Source: Pasteurellaceae bacterium
GTDB taxonomy: Bacteria > Pseudomonadota > Gammaproteobacteria > Enterobacterales > Pasteurellaceae
Reading direction: 5' to 3'
NCBI GenBank assembly: GCA_900756155.1
Contig: CAAEJV010000036.1
Location: forward strand, 62,001-126,000
DNA: 64,000 bases
Below are positions 1 to 8,351 of this stretch, in pieces (positions within the stretch are counted from its first letter, which is position 1; each line of letters opens with the position of its first letter). The translations under genes were made by a program, and so were the position numbers. The notes under the pieces are model-generated. The model searched no databases. It saw only the letters and a program-made list of their open reading frames with translations, and had not been told where the DNA came from.

Positions 1-2462
1 ATGAAATCTAACGCAGGTTGTGCTTCAACTGATTTCTCTTCCACAACAATACCTGTTGCAGGTGTAATCACACCTTTTTTCGTTTTTTCTTGCTCAAGCA
101 ACTCATCCACCGATAAGAAATTATTTTCTTTCGGTGCATTCACAGCAGAATAATCGATGCATACTTTACCGCTTGCTAATTCTGGTGAAGCAACTGCCGC
201 AAACAATGGCATTGGTGACTTCACTTCATTACGACGACGGCGTTGATTATTCGATGCACGTAAATGACGAGGTGTACGACGCTGACGTTCTTGACGTGGT
301 TTATCTTCAGCATTATCAGCAACATTGTTTTCAACTACTTCATTTTGAACAGTCTCAACAACGGGTACTTCAACCGCTTCAATAACATTCTCGTTTACAT
401 CAGTTGCATTGTCATCAATACGAACACGTTTACGTAAATCACGACGTTGACGACGCTCTGCTACCGGTTTCTCTGCTTTTTCTTCTTGACGATTATCATC
501 AGAAACATTAGCAAAATTAACCGCACTTTCAGATGTCACTTCTTCATTCGCGTTACGACGATTGCGACGATTATTCACACGCTCGCGAGTTGGACGTGCA
601 TTTTCTTCGTCTGTATTTTTCGCATTGTCACTATTTTCGTTGCGAGAACGACGATTATTACGACGCTCTTGATTACGGCGATTATTACGATTTCCGTTGC
701 GATTATTACGATTGGTTTGGTTTTTCTCTTCTTCTTTTGGCTCAGAAGCAAATAAACCTTTAATTGCAGCAACAATTTTCGCAAACAAGGATGGTCCTTC
801 TGGTTTACGCTCAACTGGTGCTGGTGCTGCCGTTGGGATCGATAGCGATACTGCAGCACTTTCCATCACTTGTTCAGAGGTCACAGCTGCCGTTTCGATA
901 TTGCGAGAAACAAGAGACTCTTCTGGTACAAATATATCGTCTTGTGCATCATGGAATTTGGTTAAGTTATAGCTTAATTCATTTAGCTCTTCGCCTTCAC
1001 GAACACGGAATACGCTGAAATGTGGCGTTTCCATTGCTTCATTTGGCACCACGATAATATCAACATCATGACGTTTTTCGATGCTATGAACGGCTTTACG
1101 TTTTTCGTTAAGTAAGTAAGACGCAATTTGTACAGGCACGATAGTGTGTACTTGTTTGGTATTTTCTTTTAACGCTTCTTCTTCGATTAAACGTAAGATT
1201 GAAAGTGATAAGCTTTCGTTATCACGCACTTTACCTGTACCTTGACAGCGTGGGCAAACATGGTGAGAAGACTCACCTAATGATGGGCTTAAACGCTGAC
1301 GTGACATTTCCAATAAGCCGAAGCGAGAAATACGGCTGATTTGAATACGTGCACGGTCTTGACGCACGGCATCACGGATACGGTTTTCTACTTCACGTTG
1401 GTGACGAACAGGTGTCATATCAATGAAGTCGATAACCACTAAGCCACCTAAGTCACGTAAACGTAATTGACGAGCAATTTCATCTGCCGCTTCAAGGTTG
1501 GTATTTAATGCGGTTTCCTCAATATCACCACCACGTGTTGAACGCGCCGAGTTGATATCGATCGCCGTTAACGCTTCTGTCACATCAATGACAATTGAAC
1601 CGCCAGAAGGTAAACGCACTTCACGTTGGAAGGCGGATTCAATTTGTGACTCAATTTGATAGTGGCTAAATAGCGGCACTTCACCTTGATATAATTTCAC
1701 ACGATTGATGAAATCTGGACGTACAAGTTTGATATGTGCTTTCGCTTTTTCAAATACTTTCGGGCTATCAATTAAAATCTCACCGATATCACGACGCAAA
1801 TAATCACGGATCGCACGCACAATCACATCACTTTCTTGGTGAATTAAGAACGGCGCCGGACGGCTTTGTGAAGCTTGTTTAATAGCTTCCCAATGATGTA
1901 AAAGTACTTTTAAATCCCATTGTAATTCTTCTGGTGATTTACCTACACCCGCTGTACGCACGATAAGACCAACGCCTTCCGGTACATCTAAAGAACTCAA
2001 TGCTTCTTTTAATTCAATACGTTCGTCACCTTCAATACGGCGAGAAATACCACCTGCACGTGGATTATTTGGCATAATCACCAAATAACTACCGGCAAGG
2101 GAAACAAAAGTGGTTAAGGCTGCGCCTTTATTGCCACGTTCTTCCTTGTTCACCTGAACGATCACTTCTTGACCTTCAGTCAAAATATCACGGATATTTG
2201 GACGACCTTGGAACACATAATCAGCAGGGAAATATTCGCGGGCAATTTCTTTTAAAGGAAGGAAGCCATGGCGCTCTGCACCATAATCCACAAAGGCTGC
2301 TTCTAAACTCGGCTCTACGCGAGTGATTTTCCCTTTGTAAATATTGGCTTTTTTCTGTTCATGACCCGGACTTTCAATATCCAAGTCGAATAAACGCTGG
2401 CCATCGACCAACGCAACGCGCAACTCTTCTTTTTGAGTCGCATTGATTAACATTCTTTTCAT
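1..2462 (-). CDS. rne: Ribonuclease E (C-terminus cut by window edge)
   Basis: Essential endoribonuclease that starts mRNA decay and processes rRNA and tRNA precursors; in enterobacteria its C-terminal half scaffolds the degradosome at the membrane. Translation from the ATG at 2462 begins MKRMLINATQKEELRVALVD, the family start. An S1 domain follows near residues 35-120. The zinc-link motif CPRC lies near residue 404 (plus-strand 1240-1256), as in E. coli. About 820 codons lie in the window and the frame is still open at base 1. Beyond residue ~520 the protein is low-complexity, with Asn/Arg-rich RNA-binding stretches (about 430-720). Several apparent small reading frames there are shadows. 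Divergent from rluC. Confidence 0.95.
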   Translation of the reverse strand, partial: MKRMLINATQKEELRVALVDGQRLFDLDIESPGHEQKKANIYKGKITRVEPSLEAAFVDYGAERHGFLPLKEIAREYFPADYVFQGRPNIRDILTEGQEVIVQVNKEERGNKGAALTTFVSLAGSYLVIMPNNPRAGGISRRIEGDERIELKEALSSLDVPEGVGLIVRTAGVGKSPEELQWDLKVLLHHWEAIKQASQSRPAPFLIHQESDVIVRAIRDYLRRDIGEILIDSPKVFEKAKAHIKLVRPDFINRVKLYQGEVPLFSHYQIESQIESAFQREVRLPSGGSIVIDVTEALTAIDINSARSTRGGDIEETALNTNLEAADEIARQLRLRDLGGLVVIDFIDMTPVRHQREVENRIRDAVRQDRARIQISRISRFGLLEMSRQRLSPSLGESSHHVCPRCQGTGKVRDNESLSLSILRLIEEEALKENTKQVHTIVPVQIASYLLNEKRKAVHSIEKRHDVDIIVVPNEAMETPHFSVFRVREGEELNELSYNLTKFHDAQDDIFVPEESLVSRNIETAAVTSEQVMESAAVSLSIPTAAPAPVERKPEGPSLFAKIVAAIKGLFASEPKEEEKNQTNRNNRNGNRNNRRNQERRNNRRSRNENSDNAKNTDEENARPTRERVNNRRNRRNANEEVTSESAVNFANVSDDNRQEEKAEKPVAERRQRRDLRKRVRIDDNATDVNENVIEAVEVPVVETVQNEVVENNVADNAEDKPRQERQRRTPRHLRASNNQRRRRNEVKSPMPLFAAVASPELASGKVCIDYSAVNAPKENNFLSVDELLEQEKTKKGVITPATGIVVEEKSVEAQPALDF

Positions 2463-2889
2463 TGTCAATTTCTCGTTTTGAATTATCTAAAATACCTTGA
2501 AAATTAACCGCACTTTACAGATTTACTGACCTTAGCCATCGACCTCGTGTTTCTCGCGAACAGTCAATCTCACGACTGTGTGTTGCTGGGTGCATTGATA
2601 GCATACTCAATTGTTATCTAAGACAATTTTCGTAAAACAATGCGATGTGTTAATTACGCATTGCAAGGAAGCGTCAATCTTCAAGAAAAACATGTTGATT
2701 ATCAATGTCTTATGCCATTTGCCGCATTGAGTTTTGACCAACATACAAAATTGCTTTCTAAATGCCAAATTTGAGGCGCAGAAAGACGCTCTATTATCCA
2801 CATTCGGGGCTAAATTAGCAAGGCATTCTTGCTATTATCACCTGGGATATTGTGATATGATTCAGCCCAATTTTTAAAGGACAGATTCA
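2463..2889. promoter_or_regulatory. Divergent rne-rluC intergenic region with probable rne leader
   Basis: This 427-bp gap is the longest gene-free stretch in the window. It holds an uptake signal at 2507-2515 and a stem-loop at 2560-2579 (arms ACAGTC/GACTGT, 8-nt loop) on the rne side. A small inverted repeat, TATCAC/GTGATA, lies at 2836-2857 on the rluC side. In E. coli the rne mRNA has a roughly 360-nt structured leader through which RNase E controls its own message; the size and position fit, but function here is inferred. A 64-codon minus frame inside (2607-2801) resembles nothing and has no clear ribosome binding site, so I do not call it. Confidence 0.5.
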
Positions 2890-3870
2890 ATGACTGAAAA
2901 ACAAGAAAAAATCATCAATCAATCCGTCAAAATGCTCACGATTTCTGAGGATGAAGCAGGACAACGCATTGATAATTATTTATTGGCAAAATTAAAAGGT
3001 GTGCCCAAAAGTTTGATCTATCGCATTCTGCGTAAAGGCGAAGTACGTGTGAACAAAGGGCGAATCAAACCTGAATATAAATTGCAAAATGGTGATGTGG
3101 TGCGTGTGCCACCTGTTCGTGTTTCTGAAAAAAATACCGCCCCAATTTCTAAAAACTTGAATAAAGTCGCTTCCCTTGAAAGCCATATTATTTTTGAAGA
3201 TGACTGTTTATTAGTATTGAACAAACCTTCCGGCATTGCGGTTCATGGTGGGAGTGGCTTGAATTTTGGTGTGATTGAAGCCTTACGTGCATTACGTCCT
3301 GAAGCCCGTTTTTTAGAATTGGTTCACCGTTTAGACAGAGATACATCGGGTATTTTATTAGTCGCCAAAAAACGTTCTGCCTTACGCAACTTACACGAAC
3401 AACTTCGTGTTAAAACCGTGCAAAAAGATTATCTCGCACTCGTACGTGGACAATGGCAATCTCATGTGAAAGTCGTACAAGCGCCTTTATTAAAAAATGA
3501 GCTGGCCAGTGGTGAACGCATAGTTAAAGTCAGTGAGCAAGGTAAACCTTCAGAAACCCGATTTGCCATTGAAGAACGCTATCAAAATGCGACCTTAGTA
3601 AAAGCGTCGCCTGTAACGGGAAGAACCCATCAGATCCGAGTTCATACTCAATATGCAGGTCACCCAATCGCGCTGGATGATAAATACGGTGATAAAGAAT
3701 TCGATAAATATATGCAAGATCTCGGACTCAATCGTTTGTTTTTACATGCATTTTCTATTCGATTTGAACACCCTAAAACCGGTGAAACATTACGTTTCAA
3801 TGCACAACTAGATGAAAAAATGAAAACAATTCTGAAAAAACTGCGTGAAAGCAAAGAGATAAACCCATAG
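2890..3870 (+). CDS. rluC: 23S rRNA pseudouridine(955/2504/2580) synthase
   Basis: Isomerises three uridines of 23S rRNA to pseudouridine. Of 326 residues (E. coli 319), an N-terminal S4 RNA-binding domain covers about 20-80 (DEAGQRIDNYLLAKLKG, LRKGEVRVN). The RsuA/RluA catalytic domain follows, with the signature HRLDRDTSG at 146-154; D149 is the expected catalytic aspartate. RTHQIRVHTQYAGHPI is also conserved. The ATG follows AAAGGACAGATTCA, a good ribosome binding site. First of three same-strand genes (rluC, hfq, hflX), with 86 nt before hfq. Confidence 0.96.
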   Translation: MTEKQEKIINQSVKMLTISEDEAGQRIDNYLLAKLKGVPKSLIYRILRKGEVRVNKGRIKPEYKLQNGDVVRVPPVRVSEKNTAPISKNLNKVASLESHIIFEDDCLLVLNKPSGIAVHGGSGLNFGVIEALRALRPEARFLELVHRLDRDTSGILLVAKKRSALRNLHEQLRVKTVQKDYLALVRGQWQSHVKVVQAPLLKNELASGERIVKVSEQGKPSETRFAIEERYQNATLVKASPVTGRTHQIRVHTQYAGHPIALDDKYGDKEFDKYMQDLGLNRLFLHAFSIRFEHPKTGETLRFNAQLDEKMKTILKKLRESKEINP

Positions 3871-3956
3871 ACAAGAAAAATGTTTATTGCTATATTTGAT
3901 GACGGAGACAACTCGTTTCTATCATTAATTAACATATAACAACAAAGGATAGCAAA

Positions 3957-4241
3957 ATGGCAAAAGGACAATCATTACAAGATCCTTATTTGAATGCGTT
4001 ACGCCGTGAACGTATTCCTGTTTCGATTTATCTCGTTAATGGGATTAAATTACAGGGTCAAATCGAATCATTCGACCAATTCGTGATTTTATTAAAAAAC
4101 ACGGTTAACCAAATGGTGTACAAACACGCTATTTCAACTGTGGTTCCAGCACGTTCTGTTTCTCACCACAATAATAACGGCGGTCATCATGCAGCACAAA
4201 CTTCTGACGCTGCAGCGGAAGTAGAAACACAAGCAGAATAA
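3957..4241 (+). CDS. hfq: RNA chaperone Hfq
   Basis: Hexameric Sm-like RNA chaperone that pairs small RNAs with target mRNAs. The 94 residues begin MAKGQSLQDPYLNALRRERI, the canonical N-terminus. They carry the Sm1 motif (VSIYLVNGIKLQGQIESFD) and the Sm2 segment with YKHAIST. The tail after residue ~72 is short (E. coli Hfq has 102 residues) and rich in His, Asn, Ala and Glu. Nine bases separate its stop from hflX, the same order as in E. coli. Confidence 0.97.
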   Translation: MAKGQSLQDPYLNALRRERIPVSIYLVNGIKLQGQIESFDQFVILLKNTVNQMVYKHAISTVVPARSVSHHNNNGGHHAAQTSDAAAEVETQAE

Positions 4242-4250
4242 TTCTGTTCA

Positions 4251-5606
4251 ATGAATGATTTCATCAATTTAAGTGCGGTTGAAAATTCACCAGAAATTTC
4301 AACCGCACTTTCGTCATCTAAAACAGACGACAATAGCCAATCAGCAAAAGATAAAGCTGTCGTCGTGCATGTTTTCTTTCCTCAAAATAAAAACATTGAA
4401 GATCTGCAAGAATTCCAACTTTTAGCGGAATCTGCCAATGTTGAGATTTTACAAATCATCACCACGAGCCGAGCGACACCACAAGCAAAATATTTTATCG
4501 GTGAAGGAAAAGCACAAGAAATTGCGGATGCAGTAAAAGCCTTAGATGCCGATGTTGTTTTGGTGAATCATCAATTAACCCCTGCACAAACCCGTAATTT
4601 AGAAAGCATCTGCCAATGCCGCGTTGTAGATCGCACTGGGGTAATTTTAGATATCTTTGCCCAACGAGCCCGCTCGCACGAAGGGAAATTACAAGTTGAA
4701 TTAGTCCAACTTAAGCATTTATCCACTCGATTAGTTCGTCGAAAAACAGGCTTAGATCAGCAAAAAGGTGCGGTTGGATTACGTGGTCCAGGGGAAACGC
4801 AATTAGAAACGGATCGCCGTTTAATCAAGGTGCGTATTGCACAGTTGCAAAATCGTTTGGCAAAAGTCGAAAAACAACGCAACCAAAATCGCCAAACCCG
4901 ACAAAAAGCGGATATCCCTACCATTTCTTTGGTTGGTTATACCAATGCGGGAAAATCGACACTATTCAATTTCATCACACAAGCCAATGTCTATGCGGCG
5001 GATCAGCTTTTTGCCACTCTCGATCCCACATTAAGACGTTTACAAATTCAGGATGTTGGTACGGCCATTCTCGCCGATACCGTTGGTTTTGTTCGCCAAC
5101 TCCCCCATGATTTAGTGTCCGCTTTTAAATCTACGTTGCAAGAAACGGTAGAAGCCAGTTTACTCTTGCATGTTATTGATGCAGCAGACGCTCGAAAGAT
5201 CGAAAATATTGAAGCGGTGAATTTAGTATTGGAAGAAATTAAGGCTAACAAAGTACCGGTATTGTTGGTGTATAACAAAATCGATTTATTGGAAAATGTA
5301 GCGCCCCATATTGAATATGATGACGAGAATAAGCCCGTTGCCGTTTACCTTTCAGCACATTCAGGTGAAGGATTAGATCTACTACTTGAAGCCATTAAAG
5401 TGCGGTTGAAAAATGAGATACTTTCTTTCACCCTCACACTGCTTCCGCAAGAGGGCAAAATTCGCCATGCGCTCTATCAATTAGATAGCATTCGTCACGA
5501 ACAAATTTCGGATGAAGGTGAATTTATCCTCAATGTCCAACTTGATAAAGTCGAATGGCTCAAACTTTGTAAACAATTCCCTAAACTGTTAGAAATTATT
5601 TACTAA
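4251..5606 (+). CDS. hflX: Ribosome-associated GTPase HflX
   Basis: GTPase that binds the 50S subunit and rescues stalled or heat-damaged ribosomes. It has 451 residues against 426 in E. coli. The HflX N-terminal domain is followed by the glycine-rich segment GLRGPGETQLETDRRL. The G domain then has G1 GYTNAGKST, G3 DTVGF and G4 NKID. The extra length is at the N-terminus: about 36 residues precede VVVHVFFPQ, and part of them is encoded by an inverted uptake-signal pair at 4271-4310. No better downstream start is visible. The ATG lacks a clear Shine-Dalgarno and probably depends on coupling to hfq. The 3' end overlaps tyrR by 11 bp, convergently. Confidence 0.95.
   Translation: MNDFINLSAVENSPEISTALSSSKTDDNSQSAKDKAVVVHVFFPQNKNIEDLQEFQLLAESANVEILQIITTSRATPQAKYFIGEGKAQEIADAVKALDADVVLVNHQLTPAQTRNLESICQCRVVDRTGVILDIFAQRARSHEGKLQVELVQLKHLSTRLVRRKTGLDQQKGAVGLRGPGETQLETDRRLIKVRIAQLQNRLAKVEKQRNQNRQTRQKADIPTISLVGYTNAGKSTLFNFITQANVYAADQLFATLDPTLRRLQIQDVGTAILADTVGFVRQLPHDLVSAFKSTLQETVEASLLLHVIDAADARKIENIEAVNLVLEEIKANKVPVLLVYNKIDLLENVAPHIEYDDENKPVAVYLSAHSGEGLDLLLEAIKVRLKNEILSFTLTLLPQEGKIRHALYQLDSIRHEQISDEGEFILNVQLDKVEWLKLCKQFPKLLEIIY
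4271..4310. repeat. Inverted uptake-signal pair inside the hflX 5' coding region
   Basis: AAGTGCGGTTGAAA at 4271-4284 and its exact complement at 4297-4310 form 14-bp arms around a 12-nt loop. Such dyads usually sit between genes in Haemophilus, where they can terminate transcription. Here the dyad starts 20 bp inside hflX, just after hfq. No T-tract follows, so full termination is doubtful. Confidence 0.85.
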
Positions 5607-6546
5607 TACCGTATTGTTTTAATTTATTGGCGATCGCCGTGTGTGATACGCCTAATCGTTGTGCCAATTTTCGAGTACTTGGATACTGAGCATAAAAAGC
5701 ACGCAATACACTCGCCTCATATTGTCCAATGATCTCATCCAGGGTTTGCTCACCAAAATCATCCGCAGAAATAACCGCACTTTGTACGGGTTTTAAATTT
5801 AAACTTTCAATATCAAGCTGGTTATTTTTTGCTAAAGAACAGGCACGATACAAGACATTGTAAAGCTCTCGCACATTGCCTTGCCAAGGCTGCCCTTTCA
5901 AATAATTCAAAAAATCAGCATCATATTGTGGCATTGGAATCTTAAGCTGCGTGCTAATGTCTTGTAAAAAACCGTCCGTTAAAGGCTGAATATCTTCAAC
6001 TCGCTCACGCAAGGGCGGTACATTTAGTGCTAAAACATTTAAGCGATGGAATAAATCACTGCGTAATTTCCCTTGCTCTAACAACTTTTCCATTGGCTCT
6101 TGTGACGTACAAATCACCCGAACATTTGCATGATGTTCTTTTTCTTCACCCACTCGACGGAAAGAACCATCCGTTAAAAAACGCAATAATTTTGCCTGTA
6201 AACTTAATGAAAGCTCAGTAATACCATCCAGTAACACCGTGCCTTCGTTAGCATATTCAAAAAAACCGATGGTTTCACTATCGCCCACTTTACGCCCAAA
6301 CATTTCGCTTTCCGCATCTTCATCCGGCAGGCCTGCACAGTTTACCGCAATGAATTTTTTCTCACGGCGCAAGCTCGCAAAATGGCAAGCTTTGGCTAAT
6401 AAATCTTTCCCCGTGCCAGTTTCACCCTGAATTAAAAGCGGCACATCAAACATCGCAAAACGTCGGGCATTTTCGACCGCACTTTTCATGGAAAGGCTTT
6501 GAGTGACAAAGCAAGAGAACGGTTCTTGTGGATTAAATGTCAGCAT
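5596..6546 (-). CDS. tyrR: TyrR-type aromatic amino acid regulator, short form
   Basis: Regulator of aromatic amino acid synthesis and transport genes. It has 316 residues against 513 in E. coli: the N-terminal ACT and PAS regions are absent and the protein starts almost at the AAA+ domain. Walker A GETGTGKD is at 41-48. The Walker B segment reads LLDGIT (D107-G108) where related proteins have Asp-Glu. No GAFTGA sigma-54 loop is present, as in other TyrR proteins. The C-terminal helix-turn-helix RKLAQRLGVSHTAIANKL is nearly identical to E. coli TyrR. The H. influenzae protein is also short, from memory. A perfect TyrR box lies in its own promoter. Confidence 0.9.
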   Translation of the reverse strand: MLTFNPQEPFSCFVTQSLSMKSAVENARRFAMFDVPLLIQGETGTGKDLLAKACHFASLRREKKFIAVNCAGLPDEDAESEMFGRKVGDSETIGFFEYANEGTVLLDGITELSLSLQAKLLRFLTDGSFRRVGEEKEHHANVRVICTSQEPMEKLLEQGKLRSDLFHRLNVLALNVPPLRERVEDIQPLTDGFLQDISTQLKIPMPQYDADFLNYLKGQPWQGNVRELYNVLYRACSLAKNNQLDIESLNLKPVQSAVISADDFGEQTLDEIIGQYEASVLRAFYAQYPSTRKLAQRLGVSHTAIANKLKQYGISK

Positions 6547-6579
6547 AAAATAAGCTCAAAGTTATTGAATGATGCCGAT

Positions 6580-6620
6580 ATGATAGGAAGTTTATTGATA
6601 TGTGTAAAGATTAATTTACA
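6580..6620 (-). promoter_or_regulatory. tyrR promoter with TyrR box
   Basis: The minus strand reads TGTAAATTAATCTTTACA (6603-6620), a perfect TGTAAA-N6-TTTACA TyrR box. Its right half, TTTACA (6603-6608), also serves as a -35 element, 17 bp from TATCAT (-10, 6580-6585). TyrR bound here should block RNA polymerase, giving autorepression. The tyrR ATG lies about 34 nt beyond the -10. Confidence 0.8.
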
Positions 6621-6624
6621 TATA

Positions 6625-6651
6625 AAAAGGGCAATCCTTGACTGCCCTTTT
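6625..6651 (-). terminator. Terminator of the siderophore-uptake operon
   Basis: Arms AAAAGGGCA/TGCCCTTTT surround a 9-nt loop, with a T-tract on the minus strand. It lies 15 bp past the stop codon of the binding-protein gene and upstream of the tyrR promoter. Confidence 0.85.
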
Positions 6652-6666
6652 AGATGATTTTTCGTA

Positions 6667-7575
6667 TTATTTTTTCACTGCACGATCAAGTTCTTGTGCA
6701 ATGATCTCCATACTTTCTAAACCACCAAACGCAAGATACCAATTGGCGGCATCAAGGTACACAATGTGTCCATCTTTATACGCTTTGGTTTGTTTAATGA
6801 TATCGTTATCCAATACTTTTTGCGCATTGTTGGCTTTTTCTGTAATGGCCGCTGTACGATCCACTACGAGTAAAAAGTCTGGATTTTTTTCTAAGATATA
6901 TTCAAAACCAACGCTTTGTCCATGCGTAGACGATTTGATGCTGTCATCAATCGGTTTAAAACCAAATTTTTGATACACCATACCATAGCGAGAACCATCA
7001 CCAAAAGCACTGATTTTACTTTCATTAACCAACACCAATAGTGCCGTTTTACTTTGTGCGTCTTTCGCAACTTGCGCGACTTTACTGTCTAACGCTGATA
7101 ATTTCTCTTTTGCGACATTTTCTTTGTCAAAGATCTGTCCAAGTGCGGTCACATTTTGTTGAAAACTTGGATAATAATTTGTGTAGTCATTTTCAACATT
7201 AAATACTGGTGCGATTTCTTTAAATTTGTCGATCATTTTTTCTTGACGTTTAGACGCAATGATCAAATCTGGATTAAGTTCGTTAATTTGCTCCAATGAT
7301 TGTTCTTTCAAATCACCAACATTTTTATATTTTTTGTCTGCAAATTCTGAAAGATAGTTTGGAATTTTTCCGCTTTGTGGGAAGCCCACAATTTTATCTT
7401 GCATACCTAATGCACGAAGCGTATCAGCTGCACCAAAATCGAGAACTACCACTCGTTGTGGGTTTTGTGGCACAACTTGTTTTCCAACAGAATTTTCCAC
7501 CGTAATATCCGCAGCTTGTACAACACCAGAAAGTGCGAAGAGTGAAAGTGCTAAAGTTGATAATGTTTTTTTCAT
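6667..7575 (-). CDS. Siderophore ABC transporter, periplasmic binding protein (FatB/CeuE type)
   Basis: Captures an iron-siderophore in the periplasm and delivers it to the membrane permeases. The 302 residues begin with a signal peptide (MKKTLSTLALSLFALSGVVQA, cleavage near residue 21). A class III binding fold follows, with the typical openings RVVVLDFGAADTLRALG and LNPDLIIASKRQEK. It resembles the FatB/CeuE/VctP/YclQ group, which mostly binds catecholate siderophores; the real ligand cannot be read from sequence. It lacks a lipobox, so it is soluble. Last gene of a four-gene operon, 14 nt after the ATPase gene. Confidence 0.9.
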   Translation of the reverse strand: MKKTLSTLALSLFALSGVVQAADITVENSVGKQVVPQNPQRVVVLDFGAADTLRALGMQDKIVGFPQSGKIPNYLSEFADKKYKNVGDLKEQSLEQINELNPDLIIASKRQEKMIDKFKEIAPVFNVENDYTNYYPSFQQNVTALGQIFDKENVAKEKLSALDSKVAQVAKDAQSKTALLVLVNESKISAFGDGSRYGMVYQKFGFKPIDDSIKSSTHGQSVGFEYILEKNPDFLLVVDRTAAITEKANNAQKVLDNDIIKQTKAYKDGHIVYLDAANWYLAFGGLESMEIIAQELDRAVKK

Positions 7576-7589
7576 AAAGATTTCCTTAC

Positions 7590-8351
7590 TTATCTAAAAT
7601 AAACGGCAATTTTATGGTCGTCGATATCCTGAATCGGAATCGTCATGTCATAAATATCTTGTAATATGGTTGATTGCATAATGTGGTTAATCTCGCCTTG
7701 GTGCACTAACTTTCCATTTTTCATGGCAACAATGTAGTCTGAATAACAAGAGGCGAAATTAATATCATGAATCACAATCACCACAGTTTTGTTGAGTTCT
7801 GTCGCTAATTTACGCAAAACTTGCATGATCTGCACAGAATGTTTCATATCCAGATTATTTAATGGTTCATCCAACAAAATATAATCGGTATCTTGTGCAA
7901 GTGTCATCGCAATATAAGCGCGTTGTCGCTGCCCACCACTTAAGTTATCGATATATTGATGACGAATATCATCTAAATTCATATAGGCAATGGCATTATC
8001 AATAAAAGTGCGGTCAGTTTGGGTTAAGTTTCCTTTGCTATAAGGAAAACGCCCAAAAGCGACTAAATCTTCAATGGTTAGACGCAAATTAATATTGTTA
8101 GTTTGCTTTAAAATCGCAAGTTGTTTCGCAATATCGCTACTTTTCTTACGATTGAGCAATTCACCGTTGAGATAGATCTCGCCACTATCCGCATTCAACA
8201 AACGGCTCATAATAGACAACACCGTACTCTTCCCCGCGCCATTTGGCCCGATAAAAGACGTAATTTTCCCCGTAGGAATGGTAACGGACACATTATCCAC
8301 CACCTTTTTGCTTCCGTAACTTTTAGTAATATTGCGAATTTCTATTGCCAT
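7590..8351 (-). CDS. Siderophore ABC transporter, ATP-binding protein
   Basis: Cytoplasmic ATPase that powers ferric-siderophore import. Of 253 residues, Walker A is GPNGAGKS (near 34-41), the ABC signature is LSGGQRQRA, Walker B is YILLDEP and the switch histidine lies in VIHDINFA. The pattern is that of the FepC/FecE family (YclP/FatE-like). It overlaps the upstream permease by 10 bp, indicating translational coupling. Confidence 0.93.
   Translation of the reverse strand: MAIEIRNITKSYGSKKVVDNVSVTIPTGKITSFIGPNGAGKSTVLSIMSRLLNADSGEIYLNGELLNRKKSSDIAKQLAILKQTNNINLRLTIEDLVAFGRFPYSKGNLTQTDRTFIDNAIAYMNLDDIRHQYIDNLSGGQRQRAYIAMTLAQDTDYILLDEPLNNLDMKHSVQIMQVLRKLATELNKTVVIVIHDINFASCYSDYIVAMKNGKLVHQGEINHIMQSTILQDIYDMTIPIQDIDDHKIAVYFR

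Noticed and set aside
447..972. Several overlapping small plus-strand frames opposite the rne tail
   Set aside because: They are antisense shadows of the Asn/Arg-rich codons of RNase E, with no ribosome binding sites and no family resemblance.
2607..2801. 64-codon minus frame upstream of rne
   Set aside because: No recognisable protein and no clear ribosome binding site; it lies in the probable rne leader.
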